Source: CAVCAD01 sp036653735 (GTDB lineage: Bacteria > Bacillota_I > Bacilli_A > RF39 > UBA660). Taken from it: a stretch of DNA of 14,454 nucleotides. Shown here piece after piece: positions 14,307-14,454 of this stretch; the stretch's first letter is position 1, and each line of letters opens with the position of its first letter. Where the stretch lies: contig JAVVTI010000023.1 in NCBI GenBank assembly GCA_036653735.1, positions 1-14,454 of the forward strand, given 5' to 3'. The notes under the pieces were generated by a model that saw only the letters and a list, made by a program, of their open reading frames with translations, was not told where the DNA came from and did not search any database. The position numbers were made by a program, and so were the translations under genes.

Positions 14307-14325
14307 ATAAACTCCCTTCCATATA

Positions 14326-14334
14326 ATTATAACA
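14326..14334 (-). promoter_or_regulatory. Extended -10 promoter of the HAD/metallo-hydrolase unit
   Basis: TGTTATAAT (14334-14326) is a perfect extended -10. No -35 better than TATTTT (about 14354-14349) is seen. The predicted start near 14319 gives a leader of about 12 nt that contains GGGAG. Confidence 0.6.
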
Positions 14335-14373
14335 AATATATACTATAAAAAATACATAAATATTACATAATAC

Positions 14374-14393
14374 ATCTATATTTAATTATAGAT
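14374..14393. repeat. 7-bp A/T-rich inverted repeat upstream of the HAD gene
   Basis: ATCTATA (14374-14380) and TATAGAT (14387-14393) are perfect reverse complements with a 6-bp spacer. There is no T-run on either side that would make a terminator. It may be an operator-like site or chance in A/T-rich DNA. Confidence 0.4.
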
Positions 14394-14407
14394 ACCCATA
14401 TAAATAT

Positions 14408-14454
14408 ACAAATCTTAAGACTTTTACTATACAAATTTTAAGACTTTTACTATA
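14408..14454. repeat. 23-bp direct tandem repeat, two units, running to the window edge
   Basis: Units 14408-14430 and 14431-14453 are contiguous and identical except for one base (C or T at the seventh position). Each holds the core AAGACTTTTACTAT. The next base also matches the unit start, so further copies may lie beyond the edge. The units abut with no spacers, so this is not a CRISPR array. They lie about 80 bp upstream of the HAD promoter in a stretch (14335-14407) where I see no gene. Confidence 0.8.

Noticed and set aside
14408..14454. Possible CRISPR array at the right edge
   Set aside because: The two 23-bp units abut directly with no spacer between them, so it is a tandem repeat.

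Overview
The window is strongly A+T-rich and nearly gap-free. It most likely comes from a low-GC Bacillota of class Bacilli. Three things point that way: a Bacillus-type (type B) RNase P RNA, a GpsB cell-division protein, and Bacillus-like gene order (ftsY-ylxM-ffh; a RodZ-like gene-pgsA-recA-rny; gpsB-rnpB; priA-fmt). The Trp residues I checked are all TGG and TGA is used as a stop (fmt, the coat gene), so the code is standard and not the Mycoplasma code. A short CotD-like spore-coat protein behind a SigE/SigK-like promoter suggests a spore former or a descendant of one. An uncultivated, Mollicutes-allied gut lineage such as RF39 would fit, but that placement is inference.

Layout from left to right. 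Only rnjA is on the plus strand. Positions 1-33 hold an 11-bp tandem repeat cut by the window edge, followed by the CotD-like gene (61-252). The protein-targeting operon ftsY-ylxM-ffh (311-2896) reads leftward, with coupled or abutting genes. Divergent from it is rnjA (3004-4668), a single-gene unit with its own promoter and terminator. It converges on rny (RNase Y), whose terminator stem is built from its last codons. recA follows behind a sigma-A promoter and a near-consensus LexA box. A fourth unit is gpsB - rnpB - RodZ-like gene - pgsA, closed by a strong terminator. There rnpB touches the gpsB stop codon and ends just before the next ribosome binding site, so the RNA gene sits inside an operon. 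A fifth unit is priA - fmt - a one-TM protein of unknown function. The right end carries a HAD phosphatase and a metallo-beta-lactamase-fold hydrolase, then an AT-rich region ending in a 23-bp direct repeat that runs to the window edge.

The content is mostly core housekeeping: SRP targeting, RNA decay and maturation (RNase J, RNase Y, RNase P RNA), DNA repair and restart (RecA, PriA), initiator-tRNA formylation (Fmt), phospholipid synthesis (PgsA) and division/shape (GpsB, RodZ-like). Compared with Bacillus, cinA is missing between pgsA and recA, and def is missing between priA and fmt. I see no mobile element, CRISPR array, tRNA or defence system. The points most worth checking are the rnpB gene embedded in an operon without its own terminator, a set of very short predicted 5' leaders with upstream decoy ATGs, the 5'-terminal hairpin on rny, the truncated coat gene, the altered helicase motif II of PriA, and the repeats at both window edges.
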